Below are positions 10,850-22,337 of a stretch of 64,000 bases of DNA, piece by piece (the stretch's first letter is position 1; every line of letters starts with the position of its first letter). The notes below the pieces were generated by a model that was not told the DNA's origin, ran no database searches, and saw only the letters and a program-made list of their open reading frames with translations. A program made the translations under genes and the position numbers. The stretch comes from Sipunculus nudus (lineage: Eukaryota; Annelida; Sipuncula; Golfingiida; Sipunculidae): the NCBI GenBank assembly GCA_026874595.1, contig CM049318.1, forward strand, positions 5,843,741-5,907,740, read 5' to 3'.

Positions 10850-11568
10850 GCCCCAAGATTGGTCTCTTATTGGAGAATGTGGGATATCAAATGTCATACT
10901 TGTCAGAAATCCATTATGTCTGCCAGTTAGCCACCTTAGAAATTCTTTCTTCAGGGCAGTTTCAGTAATTTTTCTTTAATGTTTGGTCCGATTTAGAGAA
11001 TGTTTGTTGTCTGATTTCAGACTTGTCAGAAGTCCAATATGGCCACCAGGCAACCATCTTTTAATTCCTTTTGATCATATTATCTCAAGAACAGTTAAAG
11101 TGAATGCAGTTGGATGTATATTTATGTAATCTTGTAAAGAATTGGGTCAAATATTTCTGAATAAATATTACTATCATTTATAAAAGTGCAGTACAGTTGG
11201 CTTGTATTGAATAAAAATTCATACAGAAGCACCTGTTTCTCAATAATTCTTGCATGTATTTCCTTGATTTTTGCTATATATTTTGATCTTATATTAACCC
11301 TTTGTGGTGTTCCTTTTGGGACTGACAGTTTTCAAGCAAGCTGTTGGAATAGTTCCTGATAGCTTAACAATCATGCATTTTTCTCAGACCTTCAATTCAC
11401 TGTGTTTTAACCAGACATAGGTGATATATATTTCTGTTGTCATAGAAAATTTTCAACAAATTGGCAAATTGGTTCTTCAGAATTTTACTGGAAGTTGTGA
11501 ATCTCAGTCCATGATGTCACAGGTCATGCTTGGCAGCTGAGCGTCATGACCCATGGGTCACTTGTTTG
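10850..11568 (+). repeat. R1 repeat, copy 3 (left-truncated)
   Basis: The right end GCAGCTGAGCGTCATGACCC then ATGGGTCACTTGTTT is at 11530-11568. The body contains two diverged units about 125 bases apart around 10900 and 11024. Both read like CTTGTCAGAAATCCATTATG followed by GCCACC/GCAACC. The GTCC-rich head is absent, so the copy is truncated or rearranged on its left. Confidence 0.55.
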
Positions 11569-11716
11569 AATAGCTCGTTTTGCTTCAACACTCCTGTTAT
11601 CGATAGCTAGAGCGTGTGTGCAAAGCATTTCACTTTGAAAATCTCTAGCCCCCTTCCAGTCTGTGACAATTGCTGTAATGGTCTCTTGTGAAATCCCATA
11701 TTCAGACACTATTACT
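11569..11716 (-). pseudogene. Unidentified coding-like fragment next to R1
   Basis: Minus-strand open segment whose first 50 or so residues run VSEYGISQETITAIVTDWKG and onward. Beyond them it reads into the R1 end, giving a nonsensical tail. The opening is preceded by AATAATAGTAATAG, a possible splice acceptor. The composition is protein-like (mixed charge, no low complexity) and R1 seems to have landed in it, as at 7634. I do not recognise a family. Confidence 0.25.
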
Positions 11717-12084
11717 ATTATTATACTTGCAATATTCTTCTAGTATGCCGTGTTTCCATTTCTTTTGTTGTCAGACAAAGTACCTTAAATTGAATTTCTC
11801 ATCAACGAATGCAACTACATAAGTTGGATTTAACTCTTTAAGGAATGACATAAATATATTCAATTATTTATTTATTCTTTAACTATATTCTTCATATCTT
11901 AATGATCAAGGATGATCTGCATCAACAGTTTCTTAAGTAACACTTACATGTCAAAGTGACGAATGGAAGGTCATGATTATTTTTGTGGTACGTCCTGAAA
12001 AAGACATAAAAAAAGTCATGAAGTTTTGATTTGCTGGATGTGAATGAACCCTGTCGGATAACACTCTAGTCTTTCCTGATTTCA

Positions 12085-12800
12085 TTGATGATAGACGCCG
12101 TGGTATGGGATGTACCACAATACTCCCGGGCTAGATACTCTTTTATCAAAAACTTCCGCATCACCCGTGGCTAGAATGTTCTTCATAAAGGTCTTGTAGT
12201 CCTGAAAATACACTAGATCCTTCTGAAATCTCTGCTTGAGGCTATCTGCTCCACACTTGGCTACTATCCTATTGTTTGGAAGGACTGGTTTCTCACATTT
12301 GAACGGAAGTGGCATCTCGAAATGTCCATCTCCTCGTTGATGGATCTTATATGTAATAATACTGAGGAATCCTAACATCGTTATGAAAGATATGATTCTT
12401 AGTTAGCGAATCTTCATTAAAATCCCTTTCCAAGGTTTTTACCAAAGCCGAAAGTGAGTCTGACGTTTCCTCCGTAACTAACATTTTGAAAGTGAATCTC
12501 ACTTACGTTGGGGCACCAGGGACTTGCAACCCCTTTGGTACTTAGTGGGCGTCAGTCAAGTTGAACTAACTACCTATGGCATCACCAGAGTCATCTCGAA
12601 GTTCTGTACAGCCAACAATGGTCAACCCAAGGTCTGTGTTTACTGCGAATGGTTTGTTACCTGCTCCAGTAATGGCCTTCTTAGAAGCCAGCGCTTGCGG
12701 ACAATTGTATCCAGTTAAAAGACCCACATCGCAATCCTGCAAAGGTTGTATCTCATGAGCCACTTCTCTTAAGAGCAGCAACTTCCAGGCAAGTCTGGGG
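12085..12800 (-). pseudogene. BEL/Pao pol fragment: linker and start of reverse transcriptase
   Basis: Two clear BEL/Pao blocks. The first, at 12566-12781, reads CDVGLLTGYNCPQALASKKA, then KPFAVNTDLGLTIVG, which matches the region between protease and reverse transcriptase in BEL/Pao polyproteins. The second, at 12095-12370, reads HQRGDGHFEMPLPF, then LPNNRIVAK, RFQKDLVYFQDYKTFM and WYIPYHGVYH, which leads straight into the reverse transcriptase palm. Sequence similarity stops at about 12085, so the catalytic YxDD region, RNase H and integrase are missing. Frames change between blocks. Confidence 0.8.
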
Positions 12801-12819
12801 TCGGTATGTGAGACACGTC

Positions 12820-13560
12820 TAAGGGTATGTTCTCCTAATAGTAGGTAGCAGTTAGTGGAATTCGGACGTTCGAAGTATAACCTCGTACTACCAAATCTGT
12901 GTATTTAGTGCACTTTATAAGCTGATTCGCAGATGTGATTGTTGTTAGGCGCAACTTAGCAGGCTCACAATTGGCATTCTCAAGCCTGTCTGCTGTGTGG
13001 TTAAGAATTAAGGTTATGTCAGACTGAGTGTCCAGGAGAGCGTACACAAGCTCCTCAAATTCTGGGCTGTCTTTTGTTGAAACCCCCCACACAATAACAA
13101 CCATGGCTGTTATAGGACCACAGTGACGTTTGTAGACAAGTGCCAGAGTTCAAACTCGAGTCCCCTGGTTCATTTTCCTTAGGCGTCGTGGAGTTGGGCG
13201 GTCCTTCCTTTTTGTTCTCATGAAGACATGTTGGGCGTCTTTTGTCACATCCCTTACAAGTACTCCTTTCAGGACACTTTCGTGAAATATGACCTTCTTA
13301 TAAGCATCCAAAACAAAGATTATTTTCTCTGATAAATTCTTTCTTGTCATCGACAGACTCTTTCACGAAAAAAACTACATGTGTGTAATGAATGGTTTGT
13401 TCTCTTACAAAGGGGACATGAGGGCCTAGTCTGCTTATCAGACTTCCCAGTAGAAAATGTGTTAGCTCCTTGATTTCTTCCGTAGTTTTTTTTCTGTATC
13501 CTTTCTGGTTGACTTTTGAGGCTGCAGGGAACCAAGTGACATTACAGGATCACATGCAAG
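12820..13560 (-). pseudogene. BEL/Pao gag zinc knuckles and aspartic protease
   Basis: At 12835-13104 the minus strand gives the retropepsin-like block ELVYALLDTQSDITLIL (DTQS replacing the usual DTG-type triad), followed by the SANQLIKCTKYTDLVVRGY region typical of the DUF1758 family in BEL/Pao. Just upstream, at 13150-13530, two zinc-binding segments can be read in separate frames: CPLCKRTNHSLHTCSFF and a frame-broken CXXC knuckle further down. Several frameshifts and stops make it inactive. Confidence 0.7.
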
Positions 13561-14830
13561 GTCTGCCTCTTCTTGAATATACTTCGCGAAATACGCTAAC
13601 TTTGGGTATCCCATGGCATGACCACTTGACTTCCTCCATTTGGTTACTCTTCAGTTCCAGCCTTTCACGACACCATCTGGCAACTTTCTAAGAATCTTCT
13701 TGTATTCTTGTGGCTCGTCTAACACTGACAGTCCCCTAATGTCTATCATTGCTGCCTGGCACTGCAGCAGAAAATCTGAGAGCCTGTGCACACCGACTGA
13801 ATCTTTATAATCTACTTTAGGCTAGCTGTTTATTTTTTTTACGAAAATGCTAGGCGACAATATATGGATTTCCAAAGCCCTCACTCAGTACAGCTTTATA
13901 CCTCTCATACTTCGCTGCTTCTTAGTAAGGAATATCCGCTAACAGCCTCTTCAGCCTTTCCTCCAAGGTACTTCCTCAAATAATGGGTTCTTACTTGAAG
14001 TGGTATGCCCTTAGACTCTACTAGAGCTGTAAACGAAGCAATCCAGCCAGAATAATCAAGATGATCCCCATGAACACCATTGGCTCTCGAACGGGTAGGC
14101 GGCTGAGGCTAATTGAAGACAGTAAGGCCCTGGAAAGCTGTTTCACAGCGATATTCTCTCGTATGGGTGATGTCAGGTAAAAATGATCTGCTGCTGCATT
14201 CAACTTGGAATCCAGCTCTCCTTTGACAAATGTACAAATAACGCAGCTGTGCAGGGTTCCCCCTGTGACCCTTGTAAGTCATACGCATCTTACTTAGCTT
14301 TTTTAATGTGCTGCTGCCGAGTGAGCTTCGTGTGTTCCAATTCATAGCGTAGCCTTTAAATCTCTGCATCTGCCTCAGCACGGTGCCTCTCTCCTTCTAA
14401 CTGAAATTTCCACAGGCGGTCCTCTTCAACTGCAGACACCTGCTTAGCAACCAGTTCTGTTGGTAAGGCTGTTGCCTTCTCTACAATTTCTTGTCTTGAA
14501 GAAGTACTATATGTACAAGATGTCATACTTGCATGCTCTGAACGAAAGTTTTTCATGGAACATGGGCAGAATTTTGTCTCGGACTTAAGAACGATCCTTT
14601 TGACGCAATGTTTTTAAGGTCTGCTCCATGAATAAGACCCTCAGTCTTTTTTACATTTCCGTCTTCAGTGGCACACGCTCTATCTACAGCGGCAGTAACG
14701 TCTGCAGGTGGAACCTTTACACTGGGCTCCCTTACTTCATCATTGTGATTTATGATAAGAAACACACGGAGTAATACGTGTTGCTGTAGATCACATGGTA
14801 GGACAAAATATAAACCACTTAGGTACACAG
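13561..14830 (-). pseudogene. BEL/Pao gag, degenerate
   Basis: Reading across frames on the minus strand shows the DUF1759-type gag core (HLDYSGWIASFTALVESK, then LRKYLGGKAEEAV) near 13950-14100. A helical, charged N-terminal part lies at 14360-14560 (AVEEDRLWKFQLEGERHRAE), and a leader at 14553-14828. The order gag core, knuckle, protease, RT start runs right to left across 14.8-12.1 kb, so these are one element. No flanking LTRs were identified. Confidence 0.6.
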
Positions 14831-15505
14831 CTTAGGAAGAATAAAGAAAATGGGGTCAACTACAGATAAACAATTTGAATTAATTTGAAATACCAATACT
14901 TAAGGAGGTTCAAAACCAATCCCCCAGACAGTTCACAAAGGACGGACTGTATCATTGATAGAACCAACACGATTCTGATTGCGCTAACTGGTTATTATTG
15001 AAACTGAAGGTTCCGTGGTACTTCCATGGTGGGCCATTCCATTGTGCCCAAGCTAAACATTATGGCGGCAGCAACACCATGTGCTGTTATCTTTCCAGCG
15101 TGGTTAAAACTCATAGACTAAGTCACCAAAGAAAGAAAGAAAGGCTGTATTCCGGAAAAGAAGGCAACAGGCCACATCACCCCAGACTTGAAGGTGAAAG
15201 CGGGGGACATACATTCCTTGGATTTGCTTTTTTCCCTGCATTTGGTACAACCGTCACCTTCGGCCTCCATAATAGTTGAAACTGCACTTTCTGCATTTGG
15301 TACTCAACGACTTGCCGTAAAGTCTGTTCTTCTCTTGCTAAGTTTTCTGTGTCCAGACAGTTAAATTGGTGTTACATATATTTCTGTCAGTTCTGGTACA
15401 AGGTGATAGTAATACCTTGATGGTACAGACTTCTGCAGAGTTCAGGAAACTGAACATGGACAAATTTATAAAGCTTTTTAGGTTTTACAGTCAATTGCCA
15501 TTTTT
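14831..15505. other. Flank of the BEL/Pao element, nothing recognised
   Basis: This could hold the element's 5' leader or LTR on the minus strand, since it lies upstream of gag. I found no second copy to prove an LTR and no credible coding frame. Confidence 0.35.
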
Positions 15506-17181
15506 ATGCCCCCGCCACAAAGTGGCCGGGGCATATAGTTTTACATATGTCCGTCATTCCAAAATCAAACAGTTTTACGGACTTTTTTTCGCAATGCTGC
15601 AGATATTGGCCTGATTTTTGGTGTGTTGGCAGATAATGACCAGTTACAGATCGAGTTCGGTTTCGTCCCTGTTCACCTACTTTTGACCGTTTTACGGCTC
15701 CTAAACTTAGAAAATTTCATGAAAATAGAAATTTTCATGACAAATACACATGTACGGACTTTTTTTCGCAGTGCCTGCAGATATTGGCCTGATTTTTTGT
15801 GTGTGAGCAGATAATGACCACTTACAGATCGAGTTCGTGTTTCGTCCCGGTTGACCTACTTTTGACCGTTTTACGGCTCCTAAACTTGGAAAATTTCATG
15901 AAAAATAGAAATTTTCATGACAAATACACATGTACGGACTTTTTTTTGCAATGCCTGCAGATATTGGCCTGATTTTTGGTGTGTGGGCAGATAATGACCA
16001 GTTAAAGATCGAGTTTGCGTTTCGTCCCGGTTGACCTACTTTTGACAGTTTTACGGCTCCTAAACTTAGAAAAATTCATGAAAAATAGAAATTTTTATGA
16101 CAAATACACATGTACAGCCGTTTTTAGCCCTAAGCTCATAGGCTGATGGGCTATTGTCGTCACCCAAGCTGTCCGTATGTCCGTCCGTCCATCTGTCTGT
16201 CCGGTGTCTGTCCGTCCATCTGTTCCGCGTCTGTTAACTTTTACCTTGTGAGCGGGATATCTCTAAAAGGATTCACCGTTGGAATTTTATTTCATCAGTG
16301 AAGATGTATATCGATAAAATCTCGGTCAAGTTCGAAGATGGGTGACCTTGACCCGTTTTTCTACATTTTAGAGTTGATTATAGAAAAGTTTATATCTCAG
16401 GAACCATTGTGTGGATTTTCACAAAACTTACTTTGGTCATTGGGACTGATGGTCTGTATGTGCTGCACAATTTTGGTGGCGCCACCTGCAATTTCTGATT
16501 TTTTAATGAAATTTTATCGGATTTTTTCAATTTTGGCCTTTTGTGCAGGATATCTCCAAAGGTATTCAACACAGGAACTTCATTTCTTTAGTGTTATTGC
16601 ATTATATTTACAAAATCTTGGTCAAGTTCAAAGATGGGTGATTTAGACCTACTTTTCAAGTTCACAGAGCTTAGTATAGAAAAAAACTTAGGAGCTTATT
16701 TCTCAGGAAGCATTTGGTGGATTGTTATGAAACATGGTATATACCTCTCCAATTTAAATTTATAAATGATTATCAACTTTTGCTAATATTCTAGTTTCGC
16801 AATGCAATGCTTACAGATACTGGCCTAATGTTTGGTCTGTGGGCGCATAATGACCACTTACAGATCGAGTTTGCATTTCTTCCCAGTTGACCTATTTTTC
16901 ACCATATGACAGATCCTGAACATAAAAAATTTCATGAAAGACAGAAATTTTCATGAAAAATGCACATATATGGACTTTTTTTCACAATGCCTGCAGATAC
17001 TGGGCCGATTTTTGGTGTGTTGCTTGATAATGACCCTTTACAGATCGAGTTTGCATTTTGCCCTTGTTGACCTACTTTTGACCATACAACACCTCCTGAA
17101 CTTAAAAATTTTACAAAATTTAACAAATGTTTCTAATTTGCCCCAGGCGGGGGCATTCGTGTCGTTCTGACACATCTAGTC
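15506..17181 (+). mobile_element. R3 element: ~180 bp tandem-unit MITE-like repeat with ATGCCCCCGCC ends
   Basis: The left end ATGCCCCCGCC (15506-15516) is the inverse of GGCGGGGGCAT (17146-17156). The left end also folds on itself (ATGCCCC...GCCAC...GTGGC...GGGGCAT). Past the right copy is a hairpin GTGTCGTTCTGACAC and a tail CATCTAGTC. The body repeats a unit beginning TACGGACTTTTTTTCGCA, then TGCCTGCAGATATTGG, at 15576, 15753, 15933 and again near 16972, with a period of 177-180 bp. The copy is split by the R2 element. Non-coding. Confidence 0.75.
16118..16785 (+). mobile_element. R2 interspersed element nested inside R3
   Basis: It begins TTTTTAGCCCTAAGCTCATA, then GGCTGATGGGCTATTGTC and GTCCGTCC-rich sequence. 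It continues with the phrases TGAGCGGGATATCTCTAAAA and AAGATGTATATCGATAAAAT. The same sequence recurs at 36022-36420 and as a scrap near 24190-24250. It lies within the fourth R3 unit, so it inserted after R3 was in place. No ORF. Confidence 0.7.
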
Positions 17182-18120
17182 AAAACATGATTCATGGACT
17201 TAGCAGCATGGTTGGATGTCAAGAGAGAATCTGAGCTGATTTTCTGGATAGGAATTTGTACATACACTGGCAGCAAAACAGAATTCTGTGAATTTTATAC
17301 TTGTATCAGGGCAAGTATTGTTACCTCTATTTACACCTTCCATCAAAGTTGATACCATCATCACTTGACACCACTACAGTTTTGCCGGTTCCTCCGGTTT
17401 CTCTTTGTAACTGCAACCTTCTATGTCAATAAATTCTTAACATTGTTCTTTATTCACGGCTGCAGCAGCATACAACCAATAAAAATGTCACTTGTTAGAA
17501 TATATAAATAGGAAACTGAAAGATAACCCTTCTCAACCAAAAACAGCATATGAGGAGCACCAGTGAAGATACTCTGGCCTTGTTTTACCTTCATATGCAG
17601 GGATTCTAGATTAGGGCAGACTTGTTATGGAAACCCTGCCACTTAATCCGTAGGCTGCTAATCTGTGTTGAAGAATTCCTGACCCATGTTTTCTCCCTCA
17701 AGACAAATTGTGCAGTTAACCTAAGAGACCCTGCCTTCATCGTTTCCCAAATCCTAATTGGACAGCAATACAATGGGTGACAACCACGCATAATTGTTTG
17801 TGTATGTCACCTATAAAACCTTTATTATTGAAAAATATTAGACAAATACTTTATTAATAGGTATCTTTCATTTAGACTAAAATATACGTCTTTCTGTATG
17901 CTCTTAACATTAATTCTTAATCAAATTTAATTATATTTCAAAGGTCTATACATTTTACAATTGGATTTCCCATATATATCCTGAAATGGACGCGTGTTAA
18001 AATCAATAAATACTTGTCACTGGGATTTAGCAAACATTTTTGTGCATATGTATGGTCTGATCATTTATTTATTTATATCAATGTAAGTAAAGTTTCCAGA
18101 TGTGTTACTGATGTAGAAAT
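17182..18120. other. No gene seen
   Basis: No domain, no bounded exon and no recognised repeat end. A 61-codon minus-strand opening at 17606-17791 looks like chance. Confidence 0.4.
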
Positions 18121-18124
18121 GTTT

Positions 18125-18156
18125 ATAATTATAATAATAATAATAATAATAATAAT
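18125..18156 (+). repeat. (TAA)n microsatellite
   Basis: About ten ATA/TAA units followed by ATCTTTATTGG. Such tails are common at retroposon 3' ends, read on the minus strand as CCAATAAAGAT(TATTA)n, but no element body was recognised next to it. Confidence 0.85.
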
Positions 18157-18582
18157 CTTTATTGGAAAACATATTTCTGGTACAGGTACAGGCGGGAGTT
18201 AGTAAGTGAATATGCAAAGAATATGTTAGTAAATAGTAGAATTAGGATCAAAATGATCAGCTATTTCTATAACAGGGATACCTTCTGTAACGATAAAATC
18301 CTGCAGTGCATTGTAAGTCACTTCTGAGTAAATATGAAAAATCTCTGAATGTTTGTTCTCCTCATGTTGTTTTGTGAGAGTGAGTGCAAAAAACTGTCTT
18401 TTTATTTTGCTGCCAATGCGTCATTTGTTCCCGTGGGTTATTAAATTCTACATTTTCAGCAGTTGTTTCATTCTGTTCGATATGATTTGTGATTGCCATC
18501 TGAGTTTGGGTTTGATACCCTTTTCTTCGCCCATAATGCGTGTCCTTTTGGTGATTGACATAAGTAACTTCAGTTTTCTCAG

Positions 18583-18640
18583 TCTGACCAAAGAGTCTAC
18601 AGACTGGAGTATCAACTATCAGAAGCCCTGCCAGGCCTCG
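18583..18640 (+). repeat. Left arm of a long-range inverted repeat
   Basis: CTGACCAAAGAGTCTACAGA and the following bases through TATCAACT are repeated in inverse, with few mismatches, at 20656-20706. Weaker similarity continues outward on both sides. The arms are about 2.07 kb apart and enclose a second, inner inverted pair. Confidence 0.65.
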
Positions 18641-19484
18641 AGTGTCAGTCTTGCGCTAATTTGCAGTTAGGACATGACAAGTGAATTAACTCTAGGGCCT
18701 ATTGTGCCGCGGTGTCAGGCTCAGCGGCAGCACGGCCTTGATAAAGCGAGTCTACACAACGTTACTTACGCGGTCAGCAGAAGCTCGCTCAAGCTGAGAG
18801 CGATATATTCAGTAACTGAGCAGTAAATTACTGGATTAACATTGACCGGAATTATGAATGCGCAATTTTTTTTTTTTTTTAAATTATGCGCAACAAGTAT
18901 ATCTAGAGAGGTCTCGTGTTAAGGAATCACTGCATCTATTTGGGGATAGATACGGTCACTCAACACCAACTTCTGCCGTGACACATGAGGGCGACTGAAA
19001 AGTGTAAACCTTATTTCCTTCAATAACTAAGGAATTCTAAAAGTTTGCATAAGTTTTCACACTTCTGGCAGATATTATTACTAAGCCTTGTATTGTAGGA
19101 TTCTGTCGATAACCGATGTACGGATAACATTCATTTTGAAGGATAACAGTGAGCCATAGCCCGCTCTGTAACTGACGGCGTTTTTCTCGTATTATTGCCC
19201 ATGTTTACTGCAGCCCAGTATTAGCAACGACAGCTTCACACACGTTCGCACGCAACGCGGTTTTTTTTAATGAAAATATGTGCAAACTTACGATTGTTCC
19301 AATAGTTAAATTTAGTAAATAATTACACTGTGAACTCCTTTTGACAATAAATCATACAAAACGATAAAAGATTAGTATATATCTAAATTATTATCAATTT
19401 GTACTTAAATGTGAATATTTCTCATTCCTTCAGACATTTTCTATGTTTATGTTGCCTGTTATGAAGGACGAGCGATGTCATCAA

Positions 19485-19512
19485 TTGTCAAGATGGCGGC
19501 CGTCGGACTTGC
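19485..19512 (+). promoter_or_regulatory. YY1-type motif in a CpG-rich patch
   Basis: AAGATGGCGGCCGTCGG is a textbook YY1-type site in an otherwise AT-rich region. No adjacent gene start was found on either strand, so its role is unknown. Confidence 0.3.
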
Positions 19513-19743
19513 CGCTCGATATACGTCGTGCTTTGACAACCTTCACAATATTTTTTTAACAAAATAAATATGAAATAATGTTTGGTTAACTTTAGTAACT
19601 CACATTCGATAATATTTGCTCTTAAGATAAAAAAGATGTCTAGCATCCTTTTGACACTGGATAACTATAATGCAATGCGACGGGAATTCCCCTGCACTTT
19701 CTGTCACGGGCAACAAAAAGGAAGTGGCTAAACAGCCAGTCTG

Positions 19744-20539
19744 GTGCCGGCAGTATAGTCCACAGGCTAAACAGCCGGCAGGTAAAATTGACCTTGCCTT
19801 AAACTGCCGGCAAAAATAATGCATGCCCTTTTGCAGTGTTTCTGTGTGACAATATAGTGATGACTTACCTAATTAGATATTTTGCTATATATAAGAATTA
19901 ATATTTGGTGTGGATACTTCTTGCATCATCTTACAGCAAAATAGGCTCAACTGCTTTACTATGATTGAGTGTGGTGTAAGATTCGTTGATTACCTTTAAT
20001 CAACTGATAAGCTGATTCTTGGACATATCCCAAGATGTTTGTTTTGAAACACATTATTTGTATACACTAGTGTATAAACATTTGATAGCTTCACACTTAA
20101 TTAACTTTGAGCAAAGAATCTGCATATCCTTTGGTATGACATCTCATGACTGAGATGTTTGTGCTTTCACACATTACCCATTGACATTGGCATTGTCTGC
20201 TCTTAAGCATATATAAGCAGCTGATATGCCAGTCAACTTCAGTTCGATTCCTATAAATCTATATAATAACTACCCTGTAATTATCGCAAAATGTGCTGTT
20301 TTAATAACTATTCAACATACTTATAATATATAGACCCGCAAAATAAGTAATTTTGGAAGTCAGCACTAAATTGTCAACTCATTGTCAGCATAATAATGGA
20401 AAGTACGGAGTATCACAGTGAGTGACACTCTGAAATAGAGCAAGCAATTATTTGCCGGCAGTTTAGCCTGTGGGCTGGACTCTTGGTAAGGTTAATTTTC
20501 ACTGGCGGCTGTTTAGCCTGTGAATTAAACTGCCGGCAC
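19744..20539 (+). mobile_element. MITE-like element with CTGCCGGCA-rich inverted ends
   Basis: The left arm 19744-19814 starts GTGCCGGCAG and carries ACAGGCTAAACAGCC and ACTGCCGGCAAA. The right arm 20451-20539 is its inverse and ends CTGCCGGCAC. Both arms contain an internal duplicate of the CCGGCAGTTTAGCC-type motif, so each end is itself a small repeat. The interior (~640 bp) is AT-rich and non-coding. No clear target duplication was seen. A related scrap, TACCGGCAAACTAAACCGGC, occurs at 23499-23520. Confidence 0.65.
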
Positions 20540-20655
20540 GCTGTCACGTCGAAGGGGGAACTCTCGCGGTGTATCAATTAGCCCTGGGCTTATCAGCTGC
20601 ATCTCTGTGTGCCTTTGAACAGCGATTTAATGACCCCGTCAGCAGCATTTGACAC

Positions 20656-20706
20656 GGCCAGACTCTCAGTTGATACTCCAGTCTGTAGGCTCCTTGGTCT
20701 GGCCGT
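20656..20706 (-). repeat. Right arm of the long-range inverted repeat
   Basis: Inverse partner of 18583-18640 (AGTTGATACTCCAGTCTGTA and flanks). See that entry. Confidence 0.65.
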
Positions 20707-20889
20707 CTCTGTGGGGTTGATGTGCCATTGACTGGTGAGATAGTGGGAAAGGGGTAAACTCGGAAGGCTGTAGAGGACTTCCTGTTGCCACTGATGCATA
20801 CGATTTGTCTCTGCTAAATAAATAAATGTTGTATGGTTGACAGACCCCCTTTGTTGACTTCTATTTGTGCTTCTACAACGGCACAACAT

Positions 20890-21730
20890 TGTTCAAATTG
20901 AGAGTGTCTTTGCAACACAGAGTAAAACTCTTAATTCCTCTATAGAAAACTTTGGTAGTATTATTCAGTATTAACGGCATCAAATACATGGACATTTTTT
21001 TCGTTTTGATCTAATTTTCTAAGGCTGTAAAAATATCTGGCCATCATCTACATATGCAGATCTGATATTAGCGTCTCTTCAATGATCAGGGTGTGGGAGA
21101 GGATCAATTCAAGGGGGATATAATAATATATGACTCCATAAATGTTTAGGTGGTTTTCGTGTTCGACAACATCTTCACACAGACTTGAAATGAAATCTAA
21201 CAATTTAATGAAGGCATTACAAACATCCAAGAAAAAGGTTACAAAATGAGATGCGGATACAATAGGAGGTTTCACTGTATTGACAGCATATGTCAACAGA
21301 TATACGTCTATATATTATGAAGAAGTGACAAAAGCAAAAACTTCACCGTCTTACGTTTATCCCTTAAATCTGCTAAGGTGCACCGCCTTATTTGGCATTG
21401 AGCTCAATGAAATACAAAAGAAATAATACATACAAACACATGCAACAGCAGAGCGTCCTTCATCAAGAAAGTTGTTCCCGGATGTCCCAGTGTAGGAACG
21501 GCGAAAACCAGTGAAGTGTCTATTAAATCATCAATGATGGAACATAGATTTCTCCTGAATTCACGGCAGTGATGATGAAGATGCTCATGGATTTGACAGT
21601 TTCAGTTTATCTGAATGCTCGTTGAAGGTTTGTGAGTTTATCAAGAGAGGTATTTTCCGGTTGACTGTACCGAAATGTTTATAACGAATGTCCATTGGCT
21701 AATAGTTTACAACTCTTGAGCCACGCGCGT
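20890..21730. other. No gene seen
   Basis: An 82-codon minus-strand opening (21048-21296) has no recognisable domain. I see no repeat ends here. Confidence 0.4.
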
Positions 21731-21734
21731 AGAT

Positions 21735-21892
21735 TATAACACCAACTTTGCCGTGTTCCCATACAGAAGTCCGCCTACACGTGAAGAGTATAACATAAAT
21801 TTTGCTGTGAAGTATAACACCAGCTACACGTGCAGAGTATAACATCAGGTTTTGCTGTGTTCTCATACAGAAGTCCAGCTACACGTGCAGAG
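21735..21892 (+). repeat. Three-unit tandem repeat with E-box in each unit
   Basis: Three units of 54, 49 and 55 bases each run from TATAACA through a TTTTGCTGTG-like centre to CTACACGTGCAGAG. The CACGTG hexamer occurs in each unit, at 21778, 21827 and 21882. A fourth TATAAA start follows at 21893. Non-coding. Confidence 0.75.
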
Positions 21893-22337
21893 TATAAAAT
21901 TGCTCGGCCCGAAATTGGCGTGACATGAAGAATAATCTCTTAGAAGTGGCTGTGCATTGTTTTTCTTTCACTTGCGAGTGCTAGTGTTTAAATGACTGCG
22001 AACATTTTGTCTAAAGCAAATCACATGACAAGTGTCACTGGGTTGATCACACCTGGTCGCTAGGCAACCGCCATGACTGCCGGGGCTGCTCATGACACAC
22101 TGGGTCAGCACGGATGCAATTGAAACAATTAATACACATCGACACATGAGAGAATGTTTCTATTCCAAACGACAGAAAATCTAGTATATCAATTGGCGGC
22201 TGTGACAACTCACAATCTACACAATATAGCTATACACTAACAATAATAGCGTACCCTACATGAAAAACTTACAATCTATGTAACATATCTATATCAATAA
22301 CGATAGCGTAACCTACAAGGGGATTAAGTTTATCACC

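Noticed and set aside
18410-18670. 105-codon plus-strand ORF with hydrophobic segments
   Set aside because: Lies in the weakly conserved extension of an inverted repeat and has no matching frame in the other arm.
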